Positions 8,953 through 18,749 are shown, counted from the first letter of the stretch. The stretch is DNA of 64,000 nt from Bacillus pseudomycoides DSM 12442 (GCF_000161455.1 NZ_CM000745.1:4075131-4139130); one strand, 5' to 3'. Numbers and translations: made by a program. Notes: generated by a model from the sequence alone, not told the origin.

Positions 8953-9987
8953 ATGGGAGAATCAATGTTAGGAATTATTAATGCAACAGGGAGTTTTTCT
9001 TCCTTAAAGAAAGTAACAGGGCACCGTTCACTGGCAGCACTACCATTTGGAGGACGTTATCGTCTCATTGATTTTATGCTTTCAAATATGGTTAATTCCC
9101 ATATTCATAGTGTAGCAATTTTTACGAGTCATAAAAATCGTTCCTTGATGGATCATCTCGGATCAGGAAAACAATGGGATTTAGATAGAAAACGCGACGG
9201 CTTATTTTTATTTCCTCCGAATTGCCAATGTAATCAAGATGAGTTTGGTTCCTTCGCTCATTTTAGAAGACATATTGACTATTTTCTGCGCAGCAGACAA
9301 GAGTATGTTGTTATTACAAATAGTCATCTTGTTACAGCATTAAATTTTCAAAAGATATTGGAAAGACATATACATACGGGCGCGGATGTTACAGAAGTAT
9401 GCCATGAAGGCGTATCACTGCAAACTTATGTGCTGAAGAAACAGTTATTATTAGATTTATTTGAAACATATAAAGACATGGAACACTATAGTTTGTTTGA
9501 TGTAGTCAAAGAGAAACGAGGAGAGTCTCTATACATTACTACATATGAGCATACAGGGTATGTAGCAGTAATCGATTCGATTGAAAATTATTATAAACAT
9601 AGTTTAGAAATTTTGCAGCCTTCTATTTGGAAGCAGTTGTTTACGAAAGAAGCTCCGATTTTTACAAAAGTAAAGGATGAACCACCAACACGTTATATAA
9701 AAGGAGCGCAGGTGCAAAACACAATGATTGCAAACGGTAGTGTTATTGCAGGAAAAGTTGAGAATAGTGTTGTATTTCGTTCTGTTAAGGTTGGGAAAGG
9801 TTCGGTTATTCGAAATAGCATCATTATGCAAAAGAGCCAAATTGGAGATAACTGTATATTAGACGGCGTTATTATTGATAAGGATGTTAAAATTGAGGAT
9901 GGTGTGGTTTTAACAGGAACGCCTGATAATCCATACGTTTTGGAAAAGGGCAGTGTTCAAAGTCAAAATATTACTAGTTATTCTTAA
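8953..9987 (+). CDS. glgD: GlgD, regulatory/non-catalytic paralogue of ADP-glucose pyrophosphorylase
   Basis: GlgD (344 residues) is related to GlgC and keeps ALPFGGRYRLIDFMLSN. The nucleotide loop GGKGSRL is replaced by NATGSFSSLKK, so it is probably not catalytic and acts as partner or modulator of GlgC, as in other Bacillus GlgCD pairs. GAAGGAGG lies 8 nt before ATG 8953; a second Met at codon 5 is too far from it. A family A repeat lies between this gene and glgA. Confidence 0.93.
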   Translation: MGESMLGIINATGSFSSLKKVTGHRSLAALPFGGRYRLIDFMLSNMVNSHIHSVAIFTSHKNRSLMDHLGSGKQWDLDRKRDGLFLFPPNCQCNQDEFGSFAHFRRHIDYFLRSRQEYVVITNSHLVTALNFQKILERHIHTGADVTEVCHEGVSLQTYVLKKQLLLDLFETYKDMEHYSLFDVVKEKRGESLYITTYEHTGYVAVIDSIENYYKHSLEILQPSIWKQLFTKEAPIFTKVKDEPPTRYIKGAQVQNTMIANGSVIAGKVENSVVFRSVKVGKGSVIRNSIIMQKSQIGDNCILDGVIIDKDVKIEDGVVLTGTPDNPYVLEKGSVQSQNITSYS

Positions 9988-10004
9988 AAGATCTATGTAA
10001 GTTA

Positions 10005-10213
10005 AGTACAAATTGGAAAACTGATAAAAAACATTCTTTTTAAGGTGGAAGAGAGCATCCGCCCATGCATAGAGGCGGTCAGATCCTTTTCCTGCCCCAT
10101 GCCAAGTGAAAACAAAGAGTTAAAACAAAGAGAGAAAACAAAACAAGTAGTAATCATCTTTTGTTCTTCGTAGCAGTGACTTATATGTCGAAAAATCAAA
10201 ATGGATATATATA
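10005..10213 (+). repeat. Family A dispersed repeat, copy 1
   Basis: About 210 bp, and the longest copy here. It begins near TACAAATTGGAAAA and continues through CATCCGCCCATGCATAGAGG and GCCCCATGCCAAGTGAAAAC. It ends AAAATCAAAATGGATATATA. Related sequences lie at 14201, 17302, 44680, 54192 and 58750. It has no coding capacity and sits between glgD and glgA. I do not know a published name for the family. Confidence 0.75.
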
Positions 10214-10249
10214 GCCAGTGAAATTCTATCCAATAGGGATTCACTGGCT
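10213..10249. repeat. Inverted repeat before glgA
   Basis: AGCCAGTGAA (10213-10222) and TTCACTGGCT (10240-10249) are perfect complements around a 17-nt loop. No T-tract follows, so it is a leader hairpin rather than a terminator. Confidence 0.5.
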
Positions 10250-10338
10250 CATCATGATATGAATTTAAAATCCGAAGGGAGGAAGCTGTAAGAAGGGCGG
10301 ATCATGGTGTACACGCTTTTCAGACAGTGGAACAACAC

Positions 10339-11775
10339 GTGAATATTTTATTTGCAGTATCAGAATGCGTACCGTTTATTAAATCAGGTGGCTTAGCAGA
10401 TGTGGCGGGTGCACTTCCAAAAGAATTGAAAAAATTAGGAGTAAACGTCCGTATTATCCTACCAAACTACAGCCTTATTCCCAAGCACTTGCGAGAAGCA
10501 TGTACGCTTCATAAGGTAATCAATGTGCAGCTCGGTTGGCGAAATCAATATTGCGGGATTTTAAAAGGGGAGCAAGGCGGGATTACGTATTATTTAATCG
10601 ACAATGAATATTATTTTAAAAGGGATTCTCTTTATGGACATTATGATGATGGAGAACGTTTTTCTTTCTTTTCTAAGGCAGTGTTAGAGTGTATGCCGCA
10701 CCTAGATTTTGAAGTGGACATCCTTCACAGTCATGATTGGCATACAGCGATGGCGAATTTTTTACTGCGTGAAAAGTATGGGGATCATCCATTGTATGAG
10801 CATATTAAAACTGTTTATACGATTCATAATTTGCAGTTCCAGGGTGTGTTTCCTCGTGAAGTTATGCATGATTTACTGGAACTTGGTGATGAATATTTTG
10901 ATAGTGAACAGCTTGAGTTTTATGGGAACGTTAACTTTATGAAAGGCGGTATCATCGCTTCAGATCGCATTACAGCGGTTAGCCCGACGTATAAAGAAGA
11001 GATCCAATATGGATTTTTTGGTGAAAAATTAGATGGTTTGTTACGGAAATATAATGATAAGCTGAGCGGGATTGTAAATGGTATTGATACGAGCGTATAT
11101 AATCCGAAAACGGATCCTTATATTACTGCGCAGTATGATGCAAAATCATTGTATGAAAAACAAGAAAATAAACGCGCATTACAGCGCTACTTTGGTTTGC
11201 CAGAAAAAGAAGATACGCCAATTATTTCGATGGTAACGCGATTAACAAAGCAAAAAGGCCTTGATTTAGTACGTACTGTCTTTCATGAAATGATGGAAGA
11301 CGATGTACAATGTATCATTTTAGGATCAGGGGATTCTGAATATGAGCAGTTTTTCGAATGGATGGCATATGAGTATCCAGAAAAAGTGAAAGTGTATATC
11401 GGGTTTAATGAGGAGCTAGCGCATCAAGTATATGCAGGGAGCGATTTATTTTTAATGCCATCATTATTTGAACCATGTGGACTCGGACAGCTCATTGCAC
11501 TGGCATATGGTGTGATCCCAATTGTAAGAGAGACGGGAGGATTGAACGATACAGTTCAGTCTTATAATGAGAAAACAGAGAATGGAAATGGCTTCAGCTT
11601 TAGAAATTTTAACGCTCATGACATGTTACATACGGTTCGTCGTGCACTGAAGTATTATCATAATCAACCGGTATGGAATCAGCTTGTAAAACAAGCGATG
11701 ACAGAGGATTATAGCTGGAAAAAGTCAGCTCTTGAATATAAGGAACTATATAAAAGTTTGCTGAAACACTCTTAG
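10339..11775 (+). CDS. glgA: Glycogen synthase (ADP-glucose type)
   Basis: GlgA (478 residues, GT5) extends alpha-1,4-glucan chains from ADP-glucose. The N-terminal signature [20 protein letters not shown] includes the K-x-G-G-L ADP-glucose loop. The C-terminal half carries [10 protein letters not shown], and the donor-site [18 protein letters not shown] lies near residue 375. The family start is GTG 10339 (next residues NILF), overlapping the stop of a 12-codon reading frame (ATG 10303, TGA 10340-10342) that has its own upstream AAGGGCGG. The frame is open four codons further upstream, but without a close ribosome binding site. Confidence 0.94.
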   Translation: MNILFAVSECVPFIKSGGLADVAGALPKELKKLGVNVRIILPNYSLIPKHLREACTLHKVINVQLGWRNQYCGILKGEQGGITYYLIDNEYYFKRDSLYGHYDDGERFSFFSKAVLECMPHLDFEVDILHSHDWHTAMANFLLREKYGDHPLYEHIKTVYTIHNLQFQGVFPREVMHDLLELGDEYFDSEQLEFYGNVNFMKGGIIASDRITAVSPTYKEEIQYGFFGEKLDGLLRKYNDKLSGIVNGIDTSVYNPKTDPYITAQYDAKSLYEKQENKRALQRYFGLPEKEDTPIISMVTRLTKQKGLDLVRTVFHEMMEDDVQCIILGSGDSEYEQFFEWMAYEYPEKVKVYIGFNEELAHQVYAGSDLFLMPSLFEPCGLGQLIALAYGVIPIVRETGGLNDTVQSYNEKTENGNGFSFRNFNAHDMLHTVRRALKYYHNQPVWNQLVKQAMTEDYSWKKSALEYKELYKSLLKHS

Positions 11776-11786
11776 GTGGTGAAAAA

Positions 11787-14195
11787 ATGTTTACTCATGT
11801 TGAAAGCTTTAAAGTAGCCTTTTTAGAAAAACTAGAAACGATGTATGGAAAAAGTTTCAAAGATTCTACCAGTCGTGACCAGTATAATACACTTGGTCGT
11901 ATGGTACGTGAGTATATGAATCAGCATTGGATTGCAACAAATGAAAGGTACCGGACAGGGAATCAAAAGCAAATGTATTACTTGTCTATTGAGTTTTTAC
12001 TTGGTCGTTTGCTCGGTAGTAACTTACTAAATCTAGGTATCCGTGATGTATGTGAACAAGGCCTTTCAGAGCTTGGAATTTCATTAAAGGAATTGGAAGA
12101 AAGTGAAGCGGATGCAGGGCTTGGCAATGGAGGACTTGGCCGCCTTGCAGCCTGTTTTCTCGATTCACTTGCATCTTTAAATCTTCCAGGGCACGGATGT
12201 GGTATTCGTTATAAGCATGGCTTGTTTGATCAGAAAATTGTGGATGGATATCAAGTAGAATTACCAGAACAGTGGCTCCTTCATGAAAATGTTTGGGAAG
12301 TAAGACGACACGATCAAGCGGTAGAAGTGAGCTACTTTGGAAATGTAGAGCCGATAGAAATGAATGGTCGCCTCGAATTTCGTCATACGAATGCGGAAGT
12401 GATTATGGCAGTTCCATATGACGTTCCGGTTGTTGGATATGAAACAGATACTGTGAATACACTTCGCCTTTGGAATGCAGAGCCGGTTCCTTTTCCACAA
12501 AATTGTAAAGATATTTTGAAATATAAACGTGAAACAGAAGTGGTATCAGAATTTTTATACCCGGATGATACGCATGATGAAGGGAAAATACTACGTTTAA
12601 AGCAGCAGTATTTCCTTGTATCAGCAAGCTTACAAAACATTGTTCGCATGCATAGAGAGCAAAATGGAACGCTTCGTAATTTACATGAGAAAATCGCGAT
12701 TCACATTAACGATACGCATCCCGTTTTAGCAATTCCAGAACTTATGCGTATTTTACTAGATGAAGAAAAGCTTGCTTGGGAAGAAGCATGGGATATTACG
12801 ACTCAGACAATTTCTTATACGAATCATACGACATTATCAGAAGCACTTGAGAAGTGGCCAATCCATATTTTTAAACCGTTATTACCACGAATTTATATGA
12901 TTATTGAAGAAATCAATGAACGCTTTTGTCATGAACTATGGGAGCGATATCCGTATGATTGGAAGCGGATTGAAGATATGGCAATTATCGCGCATGATCT
13001 TGTCAAAATGGCACATTTAGCAATTGTCGGAAGTTATAGTGTAAATGGCGTGGCAAAAATTCATACAGAAATTTTAAAGCAACGTGAAATGCAATTGTTT
13101 TATGATTTTTATCCGGAGAAATTTAACAATAAGACAAATGGAATCGCGCATCGGCGCTGGCTTATGAAGGCGAATCCGCAGCTTGCAAATCTCATTTCAG
13201 AAGCAATTGGAACGGAATGGAAGAAGCAACCGATTCAGTTGCAATCACTGCAAAGCTTTCAACATGACACTGCTTTTCAAGACAAGTTGCATGATGTAAA
13301 GCAAGAGCGTAAATATATTTTAGCAGAGCAAATTCAAAGCAAGATGGGGATTATCGTTGACCCGAGTTCCATTTTTGATGTACAAGTAAAACGATTGCAC
13401 GCTTATAAAAGGCAACTATTAAATGTGTTACATATTTTGTATTTGTACAATCGTTTAAAAGAAGACTCAAGCTTTTCGTTTTATCCGCGTACATTTATTT
13501 TTGGAGCGAAGGCATCGCCAGGCTATTATTATGCGAAAAAAATTATTAAATTAATAAATGAACTTGCTAGAAAGGTAAATCAAGATCCATATGTGAGTCA
13601 ATATATGAAAGTTATCTTTCTAGAAAACTATCGGGTTTCTTTAGCTGAATATATTTTCCCAGCAGCAGATGTAAGTGAGCAAATCTCTACAGCAAGTAAA
13701 GAGGCATCAGGAACAGGGAATATGAAGTTTATGATGAATGGTGCAATTACGCTCGGAACGCTGGATGGGGCCAATATTGAAATAAGAGAAAAAGTAGGAG
13801 ATGAAGCCTGTTTTATCTTTGGTTTAACAGCGGAAGAGGTGCTTCATTATTATCAAAATGGTGGATATCGTGCAAATGATTACTATCATCATAATATGCA
13901 CATAAAAAAAGTAGTCGATCAGTTAATAAATGGCTTTTTCACAAATGTTGGAGCCGAATTTGAAGCAATTTATGATTCTCTTGTTATTCAAAATGACGAG
14001 TACTTTGTCCTTCGTGATTTTAGTCCATATGCAGAGCGTCAAGAAGATGTAGGAAGAGCATATGAAAACCGAAGAAAGTGGCTAGAAATGTCTATCATCA
14101 ATATTGCACAATCAGGACACTTTGCTAGTGATCGAACGATTCTGCAGTATAGTAATGAGATTTGGGGTATTGGTGATAGGGTTAAGCTTTCGTGA
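11787..14195 (+). CDS. glgP: Glycogen phosphorylase
   Basis: GlgP (802 residues, GT35) releases glucose-1-phosphate from glycogen using phosphate and pyridoxal phosphate. LGNGGLGRLAACFLDSL lies near residues 111-127, and the PLP lysine lies in KEASGTGNMKFMMNGA near 639. AGGTGG precedes ATG 11787, 11 nt after the glgA stop. Having the degrading enzyme in the same operon as the synthetic ones is the usual Bacillus arrangement and implies a transient store. A family A repeat copy starts 6 bases after the stop codon. Confidence 0.96.
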   Translation: MFTHVESFKVAFLEKLETMYGKSFKDSTSRDQYNTLGRMVREYMNQHWIATNERYRTGNQKQMYYLSIEFLLGRLLGSNLLNLGIRDVCEQGLSELGISLKELEESEADAGLGNGGLGRLAACFLDSLASLNLPGHGCGIRYKHGLFDQKIVDGYQVELPEQWLLHENVWEVRRHDQAVEVSYFGNVEPIEMNGRLEFRHTNAEVIMAVPYDVPVVGYETDTVNTLRLWNAEPVPFPQNCKDILKYKRETEVVSEFLYPDDTHDEGKILRLKQQYFLVSASLQNIVRMHREQNGTLRNLHEKIAIHINDTHPVLAIPELMRILLDEEKLAWEEAWDITTQTISYTNHTTLSEALEKWPIHIFKPLLPRIYMIIEEINERFCHELWERYPYDWKRIEDMAIIAHDLVKMAHLAIVGSYSVNGVAKIHTEILKQREMQLFYDFYPEKFNNKTNGIAHRRWLMKANPQLANLISEAIGTEWKKQPIQLQSLQSFQHDTAFQDKLHDVKQERKYILAEQIQSKMGIIVDPSSIFDVQVKRLHAYKRQLLNVLHILYLYNRLKEDSSFSFYPRTFIFGAKASPGYYYAKKIIKLINELARKVNQDPYVSQYMKVIFLENYRVSLAEYIFPAADVSEQISTASKEASGTGNMKFMMNGAITLGTLDGANIEIREKVGDEACFIFGLTAEEVLHYYQNGGYRANDYYHHNMHIKKVVDQLINGFFTNVGAEFEAIYDSLVIQNDEYFVLRDFSPYAERQEDVGRAYENRRKWLEMSIINIAQSGHFASDRTILQYSNEIWGIGDRVKLS

Positions 14196-14200
14196 ATGGA

Positions 14201-14320
14201 ATATATATATAAATACAAATTAAAAAACCGACATAACCCACCATTCTTTTTAGGTGGGATAAAGCATCCGGCCATGCATAGAGGCGACTTATATGTTGGA
14301 AAATCAAAATGGATATATAG
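14201..14320 (+). repeat. Family A dispersed repeat, copy 2 (internal deletion)
   Basis: It begins ATATATATATAAATACAAAT and contains CATCCGGCCATGCATAGAGG. It then jumps directly to CGACTTATATGTTGGAAAAT and the common end CAAAATGGATATATAG. The central hairpin segment is missing. It lies just after glgP. Confidence 0.7.
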
Positions 14321-14415
14321 GAATAAGATAGAGTCCCTTGTGAAGATTTTGAGGGGCTTTTATTTATTGGAAAATATTGATGAAAAAATATGAAAGAAGA
14401 ATGAGTGGAATTCGT

Positions 14416-14457
14416 AAAGTAAAAATAGCTTGGAAATTTTCCAAGCTGTTTTTACTT
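14416..14457. terminator. Bidirectional terminator
   Basis: AAGTAAAAATAGCTTGGAAA and its near-complement TTTCCAAGCTGTTTTTACTT form a 19-bp stem with A and T tracts on both sides. It ends the small minus-strand gene and any read-through from glgP. Confidence 0.8.
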
Positions 14458-14599
14458 AGTTTGCTACTGAGATACAAGGATTTACTGAATACAAAACACC
14501 AGTCCCACCATATTCCTCTGTAGCAAAGTATGAGAATGTACAGAAACCTGTGACCGTAAAAAGTATAACGAGAAAAATTGCAAAGAAATATTTTAGCAT
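14456..14599 (-). CDS. Small membrane or secreted peptide, 47 residues
   Basis: An open frame with ATG at 14599 and AGAGGACC 5 nt upstream encodes MLKYFFAIFLVILFTVTGFC followed by a short polar tail ending NPCISVAN. Residues 4-20 form one hydrophobic segment, either a signal peptide or a membrane anchor. Two Cys follow (C20, C42). A hairpin terminator lies exactly at the stop codon. I do not recognise the family. The ribosome binding site, hydrophobic start and abutting terminator make it credible as a gene, but no function can be assigned. Confidence 0.6.
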   Translation of the reverse strand: MLKYFFAIFLVILFTVTGFCTFSYFATEEYGGTGVLYSVNPCISVAN

Positions 14600-14675
14600 G
14601 TAAGGTCCTCTCATCCAAAAATAATTACATAGATTATTATAATGTAATAGTATATTTTTTCCAAATGTTTCCGTA

Positions 14676-15398
14676 TCAAAAATGAGAAGTCAGACATGTT
14701 TTGTATGTTGTCATGGCGTGGTTGTTGACGATAGATTTTGTATTTTTCGTAAATGTCAAGTTGTGATGAACATGTGTATACTCCCAGTCTTGGTCATTAA
14801 AATGTACTTTGCGCGGTGGAAGAAGCGGGACCACATCGAATAAATTAACGAAGCGAAAGCTACTTGCTACTTGCATTTTATAGTAGTTGCGAAAAGTGAT
14901 ATCACCGACTTTTGGAGAGGCAAAGTTATAGAGACCGTATTGTGCAAACGCAGTATTAACGCGTGCATCTAATATGTGTAGTGTGGCAAGTGCTCCGCCT
15001 AGGCTATGCCCTGTGGCGAGTAGTTTTTTATGTGATGGTAAAGATACGAGCATATCCATAATCGTATCACGGCACGATTCATAAACAGAGAGAAAGCCGT
15101 TATGGACGTTTCCGCTATTTAAGGCGTATGGATAAGGTTTTTGGTTCACAAGTGAATCAATGACCCACTCTGGATCGGATTGGGTCCCTCGAAACGCTAC
15201 GATGACTGTATCCTCAGATTCTAATATGAATCCAAACCACTCTGTTGTTTGCATAACCTTAGCCTGAAAACCTTGTACATATTGAAATCCTTCAGGTATT
15301 TGAAAAATCCCATTTTGTTTATATTGATCATATGTTAACTCGCAGCAAGAAGCTAGCAATATGGCAGTATCTTTATCAAAGGATAAAGGAGCACGCAT
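14676..15398 (-). CDS. Lipase family (class 3) alpha/beta hydrolase
   Basis: A 240-residue esterase/lipase of the fungal-type class 3 fold. The nucleophile elbow GHSLGG is near residues 131-136. It is followed by an Asp in NLFDVVPLLPP and a His in NNHAMTTY near the C-terminus, giving a complete Ser-Asp-His triad. No signal peptide is visible. ATG 15398 was chosen because AGGAGG lies 9 nt upstream; an earlier in-frame start would add 12 residues without a site. It stands alone between the glycogen operon and a divergent MerR gene. Substrate unknown. Confidence 0.85.
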   Translation of the reverse strand: MRAPLSFDKDTAILLASCCELTYDQYKQNGIFQIPEGFQYVQGFQAKVMQTTEWFGFILESEDTVIVAFRGTQSDPEWVIDSLVNQKPYPYALNSGNVHNGFLSVYESCRDTIMDMLVSLPSHKKLLATGHSLGGALATLHILDARVNTAFAQYGLYNFASPKVGDITFRNYYKMQVASSFRFVNLFDVVPLLPPRKVHFNDQDWEYTHVHHNLTFTKNTKSIVNNHAMTTYKTCLTSHF

Positions 15399-15519
15399 CA
15401 GAGAAGCCCTCCTAAAGAAGAAGTAATAGTTCAATATATGAGTGGGGATGGGGAATCATTCTTTGAGTGGCTTGAAAACAAAGTGCAATGAAAAATGAAT
15501 GTTTTTTACAAATTAACAC

Positions 15520-15550
15520 TTGAACCTTCAGTTACGTGAGGTAGTATGAT
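15520..15550 (+). promoter_or_regulatory. MerR-type promoter with 19-bp spacer
   Basis: TTGAAC (15520-15525) and TATGAT (15545-15550) are separated by 19 bp, the stretched spacing typical of MerR-controlled promoters. The spacer carries the imperfect dyad ACCTTCA/TGAGGT. It lies upstream of the merR-like gene and probably serves autoregulation. Confidence 0.7.
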
Positions 15551-15593
15551 TTGAGTAACCACATCGGTAAAAAGAATGTAGGGGGGATTTAAG

Positions 15594-16376
15594 ATGAGTA
15601 AAAGTGAAAACTATTCAATTGGAGAGTTTTCGAAAAGAACAGGCATATCAATACGGACGCTACATTATTACGATGAAATTGGATTACTTAAACCCGAAAA
15701 ACATCCTAGTTCCGGACGTCGAATATATAAAAAGCAAGACATCTTAACGTTGCAAAAAATAGTAAGTCTAAAATTTTTAGGATATAGTCTAGACGAAATA
15801 TCTGTAATGATAAATATGTCTAGCTTTAATGTAAGTTTAAAAGAAACATTACAAAGTCAGAAACAAGCTTTTGAAGAGAAAAAGGAGCATATCGAAATTT
15901 CTTTGAAAGCAATTAATCGAACAATTACTTTATTAGAAGATGAAGGGCAAGTAGATAGTGACATTTTAATGAGTTTAATTTGTAATATACAAAAAGAAAG
16001 TGAACAACGCCTATGGCTTGAGGAATATATGGATAAGGAAGTCGTTGATCGATTATACGATAAATCTGAAGAAGAGATGGTGGCATTGGATAAAGAATTT
16101 ATTCAGTTGTCGAAGGAGGTAAAGAGATTATTTGGAAAACCAGTCCATGATCCAGAAGTGCAAAAGCTTGTCGATCAACATATGAAGGCAACTCTTACAT
16201 ATGTGGGAGAAGAAACGATATGCTCTTTGAATGGATTAGAAAATATGGAAGATGAGTATGAAAATATGATTCCATCACCATATACAAAGGAAGAAGAGGA
16301 ATGGTTAAATGCGGCAATGGAGTATTATATGATTCAACATGGTATGTACAGTCCTACAGGAGAAAATGATAAGTGA
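15594..16376 (+). CDS. MerR family transcriptional regulator
   Basis: A 260-residue regulator with a winged-helix MerR domain at about residues 7-75 (YSIGEFSKRTGISIRTLHYY, then SSGRRIYKKQDI). A dimerisation coiled coil lies around 80-125. The C-terminal region of about 125 residues resembles TipAS-like ligand-binding domains of multidrug-sensing MerR proteins. GGGGGG lies before ATG 15594. It has its own 19-bp-spacer promoter, and no adjacent efflux gene is present, so the regulated target is unclear. Confidence 0.85.
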   Translation: MSKSENYSIGEFSKRTGISIRTLHYYDEIGLLKPEKHPSSGRRIYKKQDILTLQKIVSLKFLGYSLDEISVMINMSSFNVSLKETLQSQKQAFEEKKEHIEISLKAINRTITLLEDEGQVDSDILMSLICNIQKESEQRLWLEEYMDKEVVDRLYDKSEEEMVALDKEFIQLSKEVKRLFGKPVHDPEVQKLVDQHMKATLTYVGEETICSLNGLENMEDEYENMIPSPYTKEEEEWLNAAMEYYMIQHGMYSPTGENDK

Positions 16377-16388
16377 AAAAGATAAGTG

Positions 16389-16421
16389 AAAAAATCGCTA
16401 CGTCTTATGACATAGCGATTT
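16389..16421 (-). terminator. Terminator of the AIM24-like gene
   Basis: On the minus strand AAATCGCTATGTC and GACGTAGCGATTT pair around a short loop and run into TTTTTT. It lies between two convergent genes. Confidence 0.75.
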
Positions 16422-16426
16422 GGACC

Positions 16427-17209
16427 TTATTCTTTTCCATCAAGAAGGCGACCAAGTCCACCTAAAACGCTACCTTCCCCGCTACTTTGAGCTGCAGGGC
16501 TTGTAAGACGCGCTGCTAAACGGCTTAATGTTAAGGATTGAATCCAAACTGTTCCTGGTCCTTCTAATGTAGCGAAGAATAAACCTTCTCCGCCAAATAA
16601 CGCAGTTTTTACGTTTCCTACGAATTGAATGTCGTAGTTAACATCTCTTGTCATTGCAACGAGACACCCTGTATCAATGCGGAGTCTTTCACCGGGCTTA
16701 AGCTCACGTTTGTATACTGTGCCACCTGCGTGCATGAAAGCAAGGCCATCACCTTCAAGCTTCTGCATAATGAAGCCTTCACCGCCGAAGAAGCCGCTAC
16801 CAATTTTTTTCGTGAATTCAATTCCGATAGAAACACCTTTTGCGGCGCAAAGGAATGCATCTTTTTGACAAACTACTTTGCCTTGATATTCTGTTAAATC
16901 AACTGGAACGATTTTTCCAGGGTAAGGTGCAGCAAATGATACGTGACGTTTGCCATGACCTGTATTTGTAAATACGGTCATAAACATACTCTCACCTGTA
17001 ACGAGTCGTTTTCCGGCACCCATTAATTTACCGAATAGGCCGCTAGACTTTCCAGCACCGTCACCGAAGATTGTTTCCATTTCAATATGGTCTTCCATCA
17101 TCATCATTGCTCCAGCTTCTGCAATTACGCTTTCTTCTGGATCTAATTCAATTTCAACAAACTGCATATCATCGCCATATAATTTATACTCAATTTCATG
17201 TGCTTTCAT
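16427..17209 (-). CDS. AIM24 / TIGR00266 family protein
   Basis: This 260-residue protein belongs to the AIM24-like (TIGR00266) family, made largely of beta strands with glycine-rich turns ([37 protein letters not shown]). No signal peptide or membrane segment is evident. ATG 17209 follows AGGTG by 7 nt; the GTG three codons upstream overlaps that site. The C-terminal 30 residues are Ser/Gly-rich and flexible. Family members are widespread but lack a firm biochemical function in bacteria. Confidence 0.85.
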   Translation of the reverse strand: MKAHEIEYKLYGDDMQFVEIELDPEESVIAEAGAMMMMEDHIEMETIFGDGAGKSSGLFGKLMGAGKRLVTGESMFMTVFTNTGHGKRHVSFAAPYPGKIVPVDLTEYQGKVVCQKDAFLCAAKGVSIGIEFTKKIGSGFFGGEGFIMQKLEGDGLAFMHAGGTVYKRELKPGERLRIDTGCLVAMTRDVNYDIQFVGNVKTALFGGEGLFFATLEGPGTVWIQSLTLSRLAARLTSPAAQSSGEGSVLGGLGRLLDGKE

Positions 17210-17301
17210 TATTTTCACCTCATATGTAGTGGATACTAATATTGTACAGAAATTAATGAGATTAGAAAACTATCGTTTTGTTAATTTTTAAACAAAAATC
17301 T

Positions 17302-17411
17302 GTTTTGATTGTTCAACATATAAGTCACTGCTACGAAAAACAACAGGTGACCTGCTCGCGTTTGCTCTCTTTGTTTTCACTTGGCATGGGGCTGAAAAAG
17401 GATTTGACCGT
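17302..17411 (-). repeat. Family A dispersed repeat, copy 3 (fused to a bcr1 end)
   Basis: In reverse it reads GGTCAAATCC, GCCCCATGCCAAGTGAAAAC, CGTAGCAGTGACTTATATG, which is the 3' half of family A. The 5' half is replaced at the shared CCG (near 17408) by the 3' half of a bcr1 element, so the two repeats are joined head to head. Confidence 0.7.
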
Positions 17412-17484
17412 AAAAGCCCGATTCGTTCAACTACTAATCAGTGGGGATGAAGAAAACCCCCACTGATTAAAGTTTCACTTTACA
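17408..17484 (+). repeat. bcr1 element, 3' half
   Basis: It runs from GTAAAAGCCCGATT to AGTTTCACTTTA and contains the complementary CAGTGGGG/CCCCCACTG arms. The 5' half is absent and the family A fragment abuts it. The final target base differs (TTTAC instead of TTTAT). Confidence 0.75.
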
Positions 17485-17553
17485 TATAGTTTACATATTT
17501 TGTGAACCTTTTTAAAAAATATGAGAAAAATGCTGAAATGAAAGTGTTCTCAT

Positions 17554-17582
17554 TTGACGTTTTTGATAGAGCGTGATATAGT
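17554..17582 (+). promoter_or_regulatory. Promoter of the cold shock gene
   Basis: TTGACG and TATAGT are separated by 17 bp, a strong SigA promoter. Transcription would begin near 17590 and give an untranslated leader of about 135 nt, typical of csp mRNAs. A hairpin (ATCCACC...ATGTGGAT, near 17670-17692) lies in the leader. Confidence 0.8.
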
Positions 17583-17713
17583 GAAATCACTATTGAGCTA
17601 CATAATGTGGTACGGAAATAAAGCGTGTTTAATTCAAGGCATCAGGTCTGAGATACATTCATGTCCTTTATATCCACCTTTTCATGTGGATTCATAGTTT
17701 CATTTTTATTTAG

Positions 17714-17926
<213 letters not shown>

Positions 17927-17937
17927 TTAGCTAGCGA

Positions 17938-17973
17938 GAAAAAAGCATTCCGAATTTCGGAATGCTTTTTTAT
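17938..17973. terminator. Bidirectional terminator between csp and yteA
   Basis: AAAAGCATTCCGAA and TTCGGAATGCTTTT form a near-perfect palindrome with A/T tracts on both sides, serving both convergent genes. Confidence 0.85.
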
Positions 17974-18701
17974 TCTTTTGAACTAGACTCATTCGGAGAT
18001 AACTCACCTTTATAAGTTCGTTCTTCAAAATCATCCAGCATCTGTTCATATTCTTCATGCTCTTCTGTTGCATACACCTGTGGATTCTTTCCATACATAT
18101 CTGTTCCGATGAAGTTTTCAAAGTCTTCTACGTAACCGCGTGGTTCTTCAGCATCTACATACATCTCATCAAAGTTTTTCGAGTCGCGGCGTTCTAAATC
18201 AGATGGTGTTTCTGATGTTCCGTATAAAGCAACATCTTGCCAAGCATCCTCTGCATCGTATCCTACGGCACTGTCCATATCGTATTTGCCAAACGGTGGC
18301 TCTACTAATTCTTCTTCAACGGGACGTGCGCTTAAGTTTAATTTATTCGTTGTATGTTCTATACAGGTCGTAGCAGTTGGCATCGCTTCTAATCTTTCTA
18401 GTGGAATTTCTTCACCAGAAACTTCGCAAACCCCATATGTGCCAGCTTCGATTTTTTGTAAGGCATGCTTTGTATCTTGCAGTTGCTTATGCCAAAATTC
18501 AATAAGCCCGAAGTCTTTTTCGCGTTCATATAATTCGGTAGCCATATCGCCGGGATGATTGTCATAAGCGGATAATTCTCCAACAGATTCCCGTTCAGAG
18601 GCGCGGTCTTCGCCTTCATGACTTTGCAGCGTTTGTTCAATTTCGTGCAGTTGCTTTTCTAAAATGGATTTAAAATGATTGATTTGTTGTGGAGTTAACA
18701 T
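17970..18701 (-). CDS. yteA: YteA family protein (DksA/TraR-like, sporulation-associated)
   Basis: A 243-residue protein resembling B. subtilis YteA. It has an N-terminal coiled coil (about residues 5-95) and a DksA/TraR-type C4 zinc-finger region around YGVCEVSGEEIP (C94) and TTCIEH. Here the zinc site is incomplete, with only two Cys visible (C94, C113). An acidic, disordered C-terminal half follows. The annotated family function is sporulation-associated but poorly defined. ATG 18701 follows GGAAGGTGG by 5 nt; a GTG three codons upstream overlaps that site. Gene symbol assigned by overall resemblance. Confidence 0.8.
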   Translation of the reverse strand: MLTPQQINHFKSILEKQLHEIEQTLQSHEGEDRASERESVGELSAYDNHPGDMATELYEREKDFGLIEFWHKQLQDTKHALQKIEAGTYGVCEVSGEEIPLERLEAMPTATTCIEHTTNKLNLSARPVEEELVEPPFGKYDMDSAVGYDAEDAWQDVALYGTSETPSDLERRDSKNFDEMYVDAEEPRGYVEDFENFIGTDMYGKNPQVYATEEHEEYEQMLDDFEERTYKGELSPNESSSKE

Positions 18702-18749
18702 AGTATCCACCTTCCTACAATTCGGTTTCTTTATGTAGTATGAGCTTGA

